From contig NC_134365.1 of NCBI RefSeq assembly GCF_035582795.1, forward strand, positions 220,489,887 to 220,553,886: a DNA stretch of 64,000 bases, written 5' to 3'. The DNA comes from Mycteria americana (lineage: Eukaryota > Chordata > Aves > Ciconiiformes > Ciconiidae). Below are positions 25,541-37,700 of this stretch, piece by piece. Position 1 is the first letter of the stretch. Every line of letters begins with the position of its first letter. The notes under the pieces were generated by a model. The model was given only the letters and a program-made list of their open reading frames with translations, had not been told where the DNA came from and searched no databases. The translations under genes and the position numbers were made by a program.

Positions 25541-25547
25541 GCAGGTA

Positions 25548-25870
25548 GAATCACAGAATGGTTTGGGTTGGAAGGGACCTTCAAGATCATCTAGTCCAAC
25601 CCCCCTGCCATGGCCAGGGACACCTTCCACTAGATCAGGTTGCTCAGAGCCCTATCTGACCTGGCCTTGAAGGGGAACATAACTTATCTCCTCCATCCTG
25701 TGGATGGGGCATCCACAACTTCTCTGGGCAACCTGTCCCAGTGTCTCACCATCCTCACAGTAAAGAATTTCTTCCTAATATCTAATCTAAATCTACGCTC
25801 TTTTGGTTTATAACCATTACACCTCATCCTATCACTACACTCCCTGATAAAGACCATAGCAGATAGTGAT
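25548..25870 (-). mobile_element. CR1 LINE 3' fragment
   Basis: The + strand reads AGAATCACAGAATGG, then GGACCTTCAAGATCATCTAG and on through the antisense CR1 3' UTR to a decayed piece of the polymerase end (CAGTAAAGAATTTCTTCCTA). It contains the stretch AACTTATCTCCTCC, which also occurs in the CR1 part of the inverted arms. That suggests related subfamilies. It is 5'-truncated and more diverged than the copies at 6 kb and 39 kb. Confidence 0.9.
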
Positions 25871-27985
25871 ATAGGTATGGCAGAGACATGCCCCATCTCC
25901 TGGGACACTGGCTGGTGTGCTTTTCATTCACCAGTTACGAAAAACATACCAGCTCGCCCTTTTTTTTTTTCCCCTCCACCCTGTGCAGACACAGATTGAA
26001 TGTCAGTGGAAAATAATTCTTTTAATGAGTGTGCTGGGATAGATCAGCTGACTGGGTTTGCTTCAGTAAATCTCGTGGTCACACAGCCCTAAATGTGCAG
26101 CAGTGTCTGTCTAAGCCTTTCCGTTTATAGGACAGAGGTGGGAGCCAAGAGGATGGAAATAAAGTGTTTGCAAGGAAAAGGCCATAGGGTTTAGAGGTGG
26201 AACAAGACTCCCCAGGGGAAATGGGCTGCGGCTGCAGAGAGGTTTGCAGGGTGGGTAGCAAGCACATATCCAAACATGAAAGGGAGCTGGTTGAACATCC
26301 CTACATGCATCTAATAAGTCTTCTGCACAGAGGTCAGGGGAAGGGCTGTGCTGTGCAATGAGCTCTGGGCACCAGGAGAAAAGCACTGGGGTTCCTTCGG
26401 GAAGGCAAAGCCCCAGCAGGTCTGGGACCTGCCTTCCAGGTTGGGTTGGGGATGCGATGTTGGAGTGGTTACAGGAGGGGATGCTGGAAGCGTGAAACCA
26501 CCTCCCTGTCTCCTTGATGCAGCCTGTCTCATCTCTTCGACCCCACGTCTCACCACCCCATCGCACAGAAGCAGAAATCCAGCTCCGGAATAAATCACAG
26601 CTGTCTCCGAGGCAGGGTGCAGTGTTGGCTTTCCCTGGGCGAGCTGCCACGCCATGATAAAGCCGATCCTCCCTCGAAGGTGAGACTCGGAGCTCTTGCT
26701 CCTTGGGAAGCCGGCCTGTTGATGAACTGTGTCAGTGAATAACATATGCCTTTAATTCCCCCTTCATTCAGCAGATCCCTGTGGGAAGCATCATGTCCTT
26801 AAGAAAGGCAAGTGTGAGGCACCCAGAGATGTGTGCATAGGCACTCAGATGCCTAGTAAATCACCACAGACAGGCTGTAATAATCATGACAGGCTCTAAT
26901 TTCTCTGTCCTGGATATATATAGGGTAAAACTTATTGCTTCAGTTGATTATTCCAATGCAAGGGGCTGTTAGAGCAGGTCTGAGTTACTCTGCAGGGATT
27001 TTCCTCACCGCTAGCAATTGCAAAGTCAGGAGAGGAGGGGATCTGAGCAGGAACTGCTCCTGATGTTTTGTTTAAAATGTCCATTCCCTGAGCATGAAAT
27101 GTTTCATGTCAGATCTGTAGGGGTTTTTCAGGTCGATCGGCAGGTTTTGCTGGCATTTGCACCAACACCACTGAGGCTGTCAGCTCCTATCAGGCACTGC
27201 ACGGCTCAGGGCTCACTAGCGATTGAGAAAATGTTTGGTGTCCATCCAGTTCAGATCGAACTAATTACAGAAAATAAAACACTTCCCTACAAGCCAAAAC
27301 CCCCCTTTCTGGTTGGCGTTTGATGTGAGGCTGCAGTGCTGGATCAGACCTGAGTGGGAGACCATAAGCGTATCACTGCAACCCCCCTCTGATGGCTCCA
27401 GCCTTTTTTTTTTCCGGTTCCTAGTGCCTTGTAGGAAGCCAGCCCTTCCCATCCCCTGCTAAAGGTATTGCTTGCTGCTTGGCTTGGGCTGTGCACGCCG
27501 GCACGTCCCTCAAGGACACATGGATGTGCCCCAGAAGCAGGAGACCTGGCACCTCACGGCATAGCGACCAACAGCTCCAGCAAGGGAGGGCAGCACGTCC
27601 CTCTTCTCAATATAGCCAGCAATTTTGAAGCACATTGGGATACCCAGAAGATGCCTGGAGCTTGATTTTTCCACCCAAAAGGATTGACAATCCAGAATAG
27701 GGAAAAAACAGTGCACAGCAGATACAACCAACGCCATCATCCTGACACCAGGGCTTAAATTGCACATACCCTGAGCCACCCGTGAGGTGGCACATGGTGG
27801 GATGTGGCCTTTTCTTCTCTTTGCATCATTCAGAAATGCTCTGAGCTCCACGTTGGCTCCAACACTGGGTGTTAAAGGGTTTCTGTGACTGCAGGATTGG
27901 CCCTCCAGCTCCCGAGGGGCTGCCGCCGGCTCTACAGGGGGTTCGTTCCTCCAGCCAAGCTTATAGAAAAGGGCTGCAAGGTGGG
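25871..27985. other. Unannotated intergenic DNA
   Basis: No gene is recognised. Minus-strand frames of 144 and 179 codons near 26.1-26.7 kb overlap one another and look like chance. Confidence 0.5.
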
Positions 27986-29145
27986 AAGAGAGACCATTGG
28001 AAAGAGATGGATTTAAAAATAGTAGAGACAGAGGAGATGGGCTGGATGAGATTCAGTGGCTAACAGAGAGATGGGAGCACAGCGATCAAATCAGCGTGCT
28101 GCAGGATTAAGTTAGACCCCGTTCCTCCATGGGGGGTGAGACACCAGCCCTGGGCAGGGCTTTCCCCTGCAGAGACTCCCCCCCGCCCGTGGCCCTGCTG
28201 CCTCTGCCCCGCGGGTTCCCGGCCGAGCAGCGTCCAAGCACGGCTCCCACCCAGCTCCGCCATGTCCCCCTTCTGCGGAGCACCGCGTCCCCCCTCAACC
28301 CACCCGACGTCCCTCTCCGCAGAGCTCGGGGCTGCCAGGGCCCCAAGTCTTGTCCCCCGGGGAAGCTCTCCCCTGGCTGCCGGGAGCCTGGAGACCTGCG
28401 GCTGCCCTGGGCCGGGGGAAACGCACTCATCCTGCCCCACGTCCCGCGTTACGGTCTCGCTGCTCCCCCCGCCGCCCAGCTCCTGCACCGCGCCTCCGGG
28501 TGCGCGGCCCGGCCGTCTCCAGCCTTCCCCCTCCACAGCCCCCGCCGCCGCGGGCTTGGGACCTCGGCACCAAGGAGGACGAGCCGGGCACTTGGCCTCC
28601 ACCGCGCAACCCCCGCCTGCCCCGCGGCTGGTGGCGGCACGGGGCTCCCGTGGCCGCGTTGCCTGCAGGCCCCAGCCTGCACCAGGGCGGGGGTAAAGAC
28701 AGACCTCCCGGCCCCCGCGTGCAGGGCACAGGCGTCTCTCCTCCCACTCGCCCTGGGAACCGCGCTCCTCCCGCTCAGTCCTCTCCGCTGCACTGGGAGC
28801 AGACCAAAGAGCCGGCCGGGGCCCGGCAGCAGACGGGGCCCGGCCTTCCCGCTGCAGGAACCGGAGCTCTGGGGCTCCGCTTGCAGCCGTTGTTTCTTGG
28901 CCCTGGCATCCTTGGGCAGAGGGGCTGATGTTGCTCCCACCCGTGGCGTTGTGCCTCGGCTCCCGGCCAAGGGCTGCCTGCAGACTCCTGAGCAGCTCCT
29001 GCGCTCTGACCCCACTGTGTCACCCTCTCTGCTGGGCGAGTCACCAGGGACCTGCCACGAAGCCTCTGTGGTTTTGATAATGGTCAAGGACGGAGGAGAT
29101 AAGTTACGTTCTCCTTCAAGGCCAGCTTGGATGGGGCTTTGAACA
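27986..29145 (+). repeat. Inverted repeat, left arm (about 1.16 kb)
   Basis: This segment is repeated in reverse complement at 31309-32467. By eye only about five differences exist in roughly 1,157 bases: three single-base changes in the GC-rich core, plus one change and one G-run length change near 28127-28135. Identity is thus about 99.6%. The arm is GC- and CpG-rich in the middle, less so at the ends. Its right end lies inside a CR1 3' piece that continues unbroken past the arm to about 29262. Long overlapping frames on both strands (up to 337 codons) are expected in such GC-rich DNA and match no family I know. Confidence 0.95.
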
Positions 29146-29262
29146 ACCTGATCTAGTGGAAGGTGTCCCTGCCCATGGCGGGGGGGGGTTGGCAGTAGAT
29201 GATCTTTAAGGTCCCTTCCAACCCAAACCATTCCGTGACTCTATGATTCTATGATTTTATAT
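29085..29262 (+). mobile_element. CR1 3' end crossing the arm boundary
   Basis: The segment has the usual CR1 3' order: CAAGGCCAGCTTGGATGGGG, GTGTCCCTGCCCATGG, TAGATGATCTTTAAGG, then ATTCTATGATTTTAT-type tail units. It runs straight across the end of the left arm at 29145. The right arm holds only the first part, so the arm copy was cut inside this element. Confidence 0.9.
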
Positions 29263-31308
29263 GAGAGAGCTGCTCTAAGTCCCTCCTGTCCTACGCTCTT
29301 CCTGCAAGGTTCTCCTGCAGATCCCAGCTGCTCCCTGCCTCTCTTTCCCTCCCTGCATGCGAAAGAGATGAACGGTTCAGCGACTCCTCATGGCAATTGG
29401 GATTTGGGCAGCCTGGGGAACCCTCTTCAAGAGAAGCGGATCCTGCAGGTGCTTCAGACAGAAGGAGAAGGACTCCCTCTCTCTGCCTTCTAGCAGAACA
29501 GCAGCATCGACCAAAGCTTTTAAAATGAAACCTGAAAAGACATACGGAAGCTCCCGGCGTGCTGCATGCTGGTCGGGCACCCATTCGATGCTGCACAATT
29601 TGGGGTCCTCATCATCTGAAGGGGCATGGGATTATCTATACTATCATTGCCTTCTTTCTAGTGTTAACTCCTATAAATCACATTTTAAATAATACTTTAC
29701 GGAGTCGGAGTGTCTTTCTTACCAGGATGAACCAGGAGAGAAGATGAATGCAGAGCCCTAGGGCATCACTCACATCTGTGCTCCCCCCCCTGCTAGATGC
29801 TGGGCCAAAGTAATCCCAATTCATGGAAATCCACCCCATTACCCCCAAAAATAAACTGATATTATAGCCAGGGGTATTGCAGCCAGGAGGATTACCCCTG
29901 GCTCACAGCTCAAGCTGGGCTCTGAGGGTGCCCCAGATACGTCACAGCGCACAATTTGCAGCAGAATGGGGAAAACATCCTTTCAAGTTCCCATCAGCTT
30001 GGAGCCAGCACTTGCAGGGACAAGGACTGCAGCCCCCCCTGTTCTCCTGCCCCCCAAACCTGTAGCATCAGAGCAGCATCAGGCCCCAGGGCTGCAGTTG
30101 TCCCCGATAGCGTCACCCTGCCAGAGCGGCTAGAGGCTGGGTGAGTGCCCAGGTTGCTTTAGCCTCCCTCCGGCTGGGGAGTCACAGGTCTGGCTGTCCC
30201 TCCTGGGAAGGCCAGCAGTGTGCGTTGTCCCCAAAATGTCCCCTTTAGCTATGCAACACCCTGCACCAACCGAGCAGCACATCAAGGAGTCACGGGGGAG
30301 TGTCATGGATGCTATGAACAAGCATGGCTGGGAGATTAATCTGCAGCGAGCACAGCAATCCCGCACTGTTAAATGGGAATGGTGTTTCCATGCAGGCAAA
30401 GCCAGGTGCCTGCAAAATCAGTGCCTGTTCCTCTTCCCGCCAGGCTCCTCTCCAATGTCAGCAGAAATATCTGCTGACAACTACATAAATACCACGAGCT
30501 GTTCTTGCCACCAAGAATAATTTACCACCAGGCTGGCTACCCCAGGGATGCTGAGAGCTCTGTGCATCACCAGGAGCCTGCAGGCATTTGCAGAGCCAAT
30601 GCAACGAGCAGTGAGCCGACCCGAGCTTCAGGAATCAGCTAGAAAGGAGAAAGCCAAGGATGTGAGGGCAGAGGATGGGAGAGGATGGTCCCATCAAGAA
30701 GTAAGGAGAAGAAAATGGTCCCTGTGAAATGTGGTGCATGCATCCATCTTTGCTTCATTTTTTTTCTCCCTCCTGGCCCCAGCCAGTCTTGCTACTGCGC
30801 TTGGCTCGGAAATACAGATCCCTTCTGGTGTCACTGGCCCCTGCTGCACCCAGGAACAGCCCTGGGGGCTGCACCAGCCCGTGGTCCCTCTCATCCTGCG
30901 TCCCCCTGCTCAGGAGCTCCGCTGTCACATCGTGCCTCTGTTCTTCCACCCTGCATCAGTACAGGAGAGGCAGAAACATTTCATTCTGCACAGATAAACT
31001 GCTTGTTCCTAATGTCTATATGGACCTTTGGTTACACCAGACAAAAAGACAAGCAGAAGTAAAACAACTTAGTCATAGCCACTTGGTTATGAAGAAAAAT
31101 GTGGTTACAACTAAATCAAGGACAAAAAAAACTAAGCTTCAGGCAGCTCAAGACAAGTTCAGACAAAGCAGGACTGGCAAACCCCATTCCCAAGGTCCTA
31201 AAACCCAGCACAAAGCCTGCAACCTGGCCCTAGCAGTGGCAATGCTGCATTTACTGGGCTATAGCACCCATAATGAAGAAGGAGCCCATGTAAGACCTTC
31301 ACCAGGTC
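29263..31308. other. Spacer between the inverted arms
   Basis: About 2 kb of moderate-GC unique sequence separates the arms. Frames of up to 213 codons exist on the + strand (30729-31370), but the end of that frame runs into the right arm and it shows no family signature. No RNA gene or other repeat is recognised. Confidence 0.6.
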
Positions 31309-32467
31309 TGTTCAAAGCCCCATCCAAGCTGGCCTTGAAGGAGAACGTAACTTATCTCCTCCGTCCTTGACCATTATCAAAACCACAGAGGCTTCGTGGC
31401 AGGTCCCTGGTGACTCGCCCAGCAGAGAGGGTGACACAGTGGGGTCAGAGCGCAGGAGCTGCTCAGGAGTCTGCAGGCAGCCCTTGGCCGGGAGCCGAGG
31501 CACAACGCCACGGGTGGGAGCAACATCAGCCCCTCTGCCCAAGGATGCCAGGGCCAAGAAACAACGGCTGCAAGCGGAGCCCCAGAGCTCCGGTTCCTGC
31601 AGCGGGAAGGCCGGGCCCCGTCTGCTGCCGGGCCCCGGCCGGCTCTTTGGTCTGCTCCCAGTGCAGCGGAGAGGACTGAGCGGGAGGAGCGCGGTTCCCA
31701 GGGCGAGTGGGAGGAGAGACGCCTGTGCCCTGCACGCGGGGGCCGGGAGGTCTGTCTTTACCCCCGCCCTGGTGCAGGCTGGGGCCTGCAGGCAACGCGG
31801 CCACGGGAGCCCCGTGCCGCCACCAGCCGCGGGGCAGGCGGGGGTTGCGCGGTGGAGGCCAAGTGCCCGGCTCGTCCTCCTTGGTGCCGAGGTCCCAAGC
31901 CCGCGGCGGCGGGGGCTGTGGAGGGGGAAGGCTGGAGACGGCCGGGCCGCGCACCCGGAGGCGCGGTGCAGGAGCTGGGCGGCGGGGGGAGCAGCGAGAC
32001 CGTAACGCGGGACGTGGGGCAGGATGAGTGCGTTTCCCCCGGCCCAGGGCAGCCGCAGGTCTCCAGGCTCCCGGCAGCCAGGGGAGAGCTTCCCCGGGGG
32101 ACAAGACTTAGGGCCCTGGCAGCCCCGAGCTCTGCGGAGAGGGACGTCGGGTGGGTTGAGGGGGGACGCGGTGCTCGGCAGAAGGGGGACGTGGCGGAGC
32201 TGGGTGGGAGCCGTGCTTGGACGCTGCTCGGCCGGGAACCCGCGGGGCAGAGGCAGCAGGGCCACGGGCGGGGGGGAGTCTCTGCAGGGGAAAGCCCTGC
32301 CCAGGGCTGGTGTCTCACCCCCATGTAGGAACGGGGTCTAACTTAATCCTGCAGCACGCTGATTTGATCGCTGTGCTCCCATCTCTCTGTTAGCCACTGA
32401 ATCTCATCCAGCCCATCTCCTCTGTCTCTACTATTTTTAAATCCATCTCTTTCCAATGGTCTCTCTT
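31309..32467 (-). repeat. Inverted repeat, right arm (about 1.16 kb)
   Basis: This is the reverse complement of 27986-29145. The outer end stops at 32467, where both flanks become unrelated. The inner end stops at 31309 inside CR1-like sequence (TTCAAAGCCCCATCCAAGCT), without the rest of the CR1 tail. The missing tail suggests that this arm is the derived copy and the left one the source. Three of the differences change the residues of the shared long frame, so there is no sign of selection on that frame. Confidence 0.95.
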
Positions 32468-34529
32468 GCTTTGGTGTAGCCTTTTCCATACGCTTCGCTG
32501 ACACTTACAGCCCGGAAAGTCCTCCTAAATACAGTTGTTCTCCCAAGGGTAGGCATCAGCTCCACCAGGGATCAGAGGGAGCTCAGAGACAGCAGCACAG
32601 GGATTGCTGTTTCTTGTGGTTTTCTGGCACTTTTTGAAGCATGGGAAGCTGTCAGCCGTGACCACACGCAGCCCAAAGCGTATTCCCAGTGCAGGATACG
32701 GGGCACGGGACTGGGGCTAGGACAGACAAGAGAAAACCTGGCAGCAGTCAAGGCTGGGGGAGGTTTTCGCCTTGATCTCACCCTCGAGGACAGTGATCGT
32801 GCCAGCCCAGGGAAGCAGAGGTGACATCAAGGCACACAATTTTCTGTTTATCTGAAGCAAGACAGCTGAGGTTCTCCAGCTAATGGGAAAACGCAGGTGA
32901 TGAGGTCCTACAGGACCTGCTGGAGAACACGGTGCTGTAATGTCTAGTGCTTCTCTGAAACCTCATGTCCATGAGGATTTATTTGCACTATCATCAGCCC
33001 TGTGATGCCCAAGCTGGTTCCTGCAGGGCTTTTGGGGTGTCTCCCCACCCTGCTGCCCAAGTGACCCACCTCCCACTTCATAGCCCCTTCCACGCGGTGA
33101 CCGCAGACCTTCCTGCCAACGCTGCGGCTCAGCCTGCCATCAGGAAAGCTTGAGGCAGCGGTGCATCGCTGGATTCAAAGGTACGTGGTGACTCAGTGGC
33201 AGAGCCCAGAGCGGATTCATCATGCATCCCACATTTTATGAACTTGCCTTCAGCAGATCCAATTATTCTATTAGCTGGAATTAGGGAGAAAATCATTGTT
33301 AAATAGTTAACTCATCAAGACAGGCGCTGTCACAGGGACTGAAGATATTTCTGAATTTGGGGTGTGTTTGAAAAATGAAGACAAAAATGGGGGAAAACCA
33401 ACTAAGCAGTTTGTTTTGATGTCTTTAATTTGTTTTCATTTTCTTTGTCTGAAAATGATATTTGAGGCTACATTTAGCCCTTTTCTACTTCAGAAGAATA
33501 GTGAAACAAAAAAAAACCCCAAAATGTTTCCTTCAAATTAAGTGCTGTGGATTTCCCTTTTGGCCAGAAAATTGCCCCTTCTGACTTTATTTGTCCCAAA
33601 TGAACAACGAATTTGATCTCCTGGAGTGACCCTTGGGACAAAAACTCCACTCCTCCTAAAGCTGTGCCTGTAACGTTGGAGAAGGTTTGTGCAGCTCCTC
33701 CACCATCAACAGAGAGCCATTTCTAGCAGGTAATTCTTCCCACCGTGGGCACGCAGGATAAATAACCAACCCCAGCAATGAAAGGAGATTTGATGAAACA
33801 TCTAACATTGCATTTTGAAAGCCACATGAGCTGTGCAGGGTCATGATGTCCTACAGATACTTCCACCACCTCTGAGATCACTAAAACTTACTGTGCTGGG
33901 GTGTCTCTCTGGTTTGCAGAGGAGGGATGAGAAACCAGCTTCATCCATACCCAGCATCCAATACCTGCCAGCCTCCAGCTGCTCACCACTCAGCAGACTT
34001 TTGCTCCAGACCAGTGAGTAGCCCCCAGCAAGCCCCACATGGGTTCAGCTTTCTGCATGCCCAGAGATGGGGCTGACCCTATCCCAGGGGACCCGATTTT
34101 GTGACCTCAGTGACCACATCAGTGACATCCGAGGCACGTGGGTGCTGCACACATCAGTTTGCCTTTGTTTTTATGAGGTTGGGCTAAGAGCTTTCCACCA
34201 ACATGGCAAGAGTAGGCTGGAAACATGAGCCACCAGCTCTCAGGCACTGCTCTTTTAGCCTATTCTTGCTGCTGCACCCACATGTTTACCTCTCGCTCCA
34301 CCTGAGATCCAAATTTGCCTGTTTGGAAGATACATCCCAATTACAACTCAATTCTCTTTGGTGACCACTGAATGAATCAAACACAGCGAGACCTTCCCAG
34401 CACCAAGACCAACTCTGGCACCCAAAAGCACTGTCGGCAATTTTTTCCACGGGAAAAAATCCAAATGTTTCCGTCCTGGGTTTCTAAATGCCCTGGACTC
34501 TGCTACCACATCCCAGGGTGACTGTGTGA
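32468..34529. other. Unannotated intergenic DNA
   Basis: I see no gene or named repeat. The part from 33.2 to 33.6 kb is AT-rich. Confidence 0.5.
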
Positions 34530-34702
34530 TCCCTGGAAGTATTTAAAAGTATCCCTGGAAGTATTTAACAGACGTTTGGATGAGGTGCTTAGGGACATGG
34601 TGTAGTGGTGGGCTTGGCAGTGTTAGGTTTGTGGTTGGACTCGATGATCTTAAAGGTCTTTTCCAACCTATACAATTCTGTGATTCTGTGATTCTGTGAT
34701 GG
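34530..34702 (+). mobile_element. CR1 LINE 3' end fragment
   Basis: The segment reads through GACGTTTGGATGAGGTGCTT and GTTGGACTCGATGATCTTAA to three TGTGATTC tail units, the 3' end of the same CR1 type as at 6 kb and 39 kb but in forward orientation. Its first part holds a small internal duplication of ATCCCTGGAAGTATTTAA. It is only about 170 bases long, so strongly 5'-truncated. Confidence 0.93.
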
Positions 34703-37700
34703 TGATGCCACAGGAAAATCGAGACCCACCCACCAGCTCTTAAGATATACAGGCAACCCAGTCATCTGCCTGCACTTCCTAACACCAGCAACAACCAAGT
34801 AATTCACCAAATCAACTCGCAAGCGGCTTACCCCTGGATTTGCATGAACAGGATGTGGTGTGAAGAAGAATGAAGGTGGAGTGGGGATAAGGGAGAAGGA
34901 ACAGGGCAGCCCCTTTGGAGAGCAATCCCACCAGGTTTGGTGTGATGCAGGTGCTCACGGAGTCTCAGCAGGGATGGGGAAATGATGTCCTTCTCACAGC
35001 TTTGCTGTGCCAAGCGCCTACCCTTGATGTGCACCAGAATCAATGAAAGGTCAATGCCAGGCAAGCCTCCGTTTTCACTGCACCATAAGATGTTCCCTGG
35101 CATTCAATGTTCACTCCCCAATAGCTGCTGATATGAATTCTCCAGGGGTACAATGCTCCCAGACTTCAGGCGTGCCAAGATGCACCATCACAGGGGAAAA
35201 ACATAATCCAGCCTGGAGGTGGATTAGCAGCTGGAGGTCAAGCCTAGAAAGAGGGTCTACATGTGCTTTAACATGAGACCTGATCTCAGACTTCCTCCAT
35301 GGTCCGAAGAGGGACCTAGATTAATCTCTCAAGGTTCCCGTCTCTTGGGAGAGACCCACGCATTTAATTTAGATGCTTGAAAGATTCTGAGACCTTTGGA
35401 TCTGTTAACCAAAGTGAAAGCGACAGCCCAATGTGTCCTCTCTGCGATTTATCCCCCGCTAGCTGCTATGCGGGAAGTGCACGATAGGAGTCCCACCACA
35501 GACGCATGCTCAAAGCAGAGGCACATGGAATAGATGAAGAAATGGCTTTTCTTTAACTCCTGTCATGGTGTCCAGACAAAGAATGGGAAAGGGTTGGGAA
35601 AAAAAAAAAAAACCACTTCAAAAGTTGAAAACCAAAAGCAAGCAGAAAGAAAAAAATGGAGACAAAGAGATGCTCATGGGGGATTCCTGAAAAAAAAAAG
35701 TGAAGTCAAACCTGGAAATGTGGCATTGGAGGGTGTTCATGAATCAAGGTGAACAGGAGACACCAAATGTTCTGCATTTTACTCTGCAAACCCCTCATCA
35801 CAAGTGTGTTCACTGAGAAAACAGATTCCCATGCCACTGCGAATTCCCACATGGATGCTGTGTCTGAAGAGGTGCCAGGGAGTTCTCCTAGAAGAGGACC
35901 ATGAAAGGAGTGCTTGTTAGGTGGGTTACAGCTCCCAGACACAGCATCAAGGGAGGCTGCTGGGGCAGGAACCATTTATGGGCTTGAACAGAAACTGGGA
36001 TTTTGGATCTGGAGATCTTCTAACTGTCTCCACCTGGAAGCAAATTTGGCTTGTTTACAATTTGTACAATGTACAAATTATGGTTTCTCCACGATTCTGC
36101 ATGTCCAGCACATAGCTTTGCCCTTGGAAACTGCAGCCAACAATAACCACAGCTGGGTGGTACCATACCCAACAGATACCTGTGGCCTTGGAAGTTTAGG
36201 ATTTGTGTTTCCCTTTAAATAAACTGCAGCCCTTGATTCACATCCTGAACTATTCAAAGCTCAGGAGCTGCCTTTCATTCTTTCCTGCTTCTTCTCTATG
36301 TTCGGGCAGCAAATGAGCTTGAAACAAATCCCAGCTGGATGGGCTTGAGCCAGGTCCATGCAGGAGAGGAGAAGGGCATCTGTAAGAGGCTTTGATTCAC
36401 ACGTGTCTTTCTAACCACTCCATCCCCCTGGGTACCAAACCAGGAGTGACCACAGGGGGATACAGGTCTTGTAGTCAAAGTCAAGAGTCCAGAAGTGCAA
36501 ATTATTTTGAAAGACTGAATCCAAGCCATTTGTCCATGGCTGGTAAACATCCAGCATCCCCCTGAAGGTAATCAGGAGTGAAACAACGGTCCTCATTCAT
36601 CTAGGCCTCCTACCCCATCTCTCCCACGCTTGCCCAACCACCCCTGCCCCACACTGAACAAGAAACCTTGTGTGCAAAACCAAGTTCATCAGCACCGATA
36701 CCTCCTCCAGTGTTGGAAACAGCCTGTCAAACCCTGGGTGCTATGCAAGAAATGTTTAATTCGCTGTGCGTTGGGCCAAGAGCATGAATGGTGCTGCCTT
36801 TGGGCAGCCCGGTAGCTGGAGGTGAAAAGAGAGGCAGTTTGTGCATCTCCTCCCGCTGTAGAAAACAGACAGCTCCTTGCTTAAAGCAAAATCTGGGCAT
36901 CCACATCGGAGAAGGGTCATTGATCATGGTCCCGTGGTGCTAGGGGCTACAAAAACACAAAGCAAGAGCCTGTTCCTGCCTGGGATTTATGACAGACTGA
37001 CCAGAAGGTGGGAGAGAAGACAAGGATGCAGAGGGCTGCTCTGTGGCTGTGAGGACCATGTAGCTTGCCTGGCCATGAGATCCATCTCTGCTGGATGAGG
37101 TTGGAGCTGGGGTAATCACAGGGGCTGAGCCCTGCTTAGGTGCAGCTGGCAAAGAGCAGCTCAGCATCCCAGGGTACCAGCCCTTCAGGCAGACGATCCG
37201 TCCAGGGAGCGAGAGGAGATGCCTCTGTGGCTCCCTGTAAAGTACTCAGCATCCTTTTGGGGAAGGAACGCAGCAGAAGGAATGCAGAATCCTTTTGCAG
37301 AAGGAAACCAGTAAAACTGGTCCAGGACTCATGGTGCAGGATGCTTGGCTTCTGGTTCTGCCCCAGACTTGTCCTCTGTGCCTCAGTTTCCCCAACTCTT
37401 AAGCCAGGACAATCAACCTTGCCCAATTTCATAACATTTTTGGACATCTGCAGATGCAGATCTTCATACGCGATGAGTCAGATCTTCTCTTGTGTGACTC
37501 AGCTCGCAGATGCTGAGCCCTGCGTCAGCATGGCCATCTCCCACTGACCAGCTACAGGGCTTCCCCTGCTCTAGGATCTGTATTTGCTAGCCTTACTGCA
37601 GCAACGCAGCCACACACATCTCCTGAGCGTCTGACTGTTCCCGCAACTAAATATTTCGGTGAGTTTCTAGACCCATTTGGGAAGACCAGGAAAAAAATCC

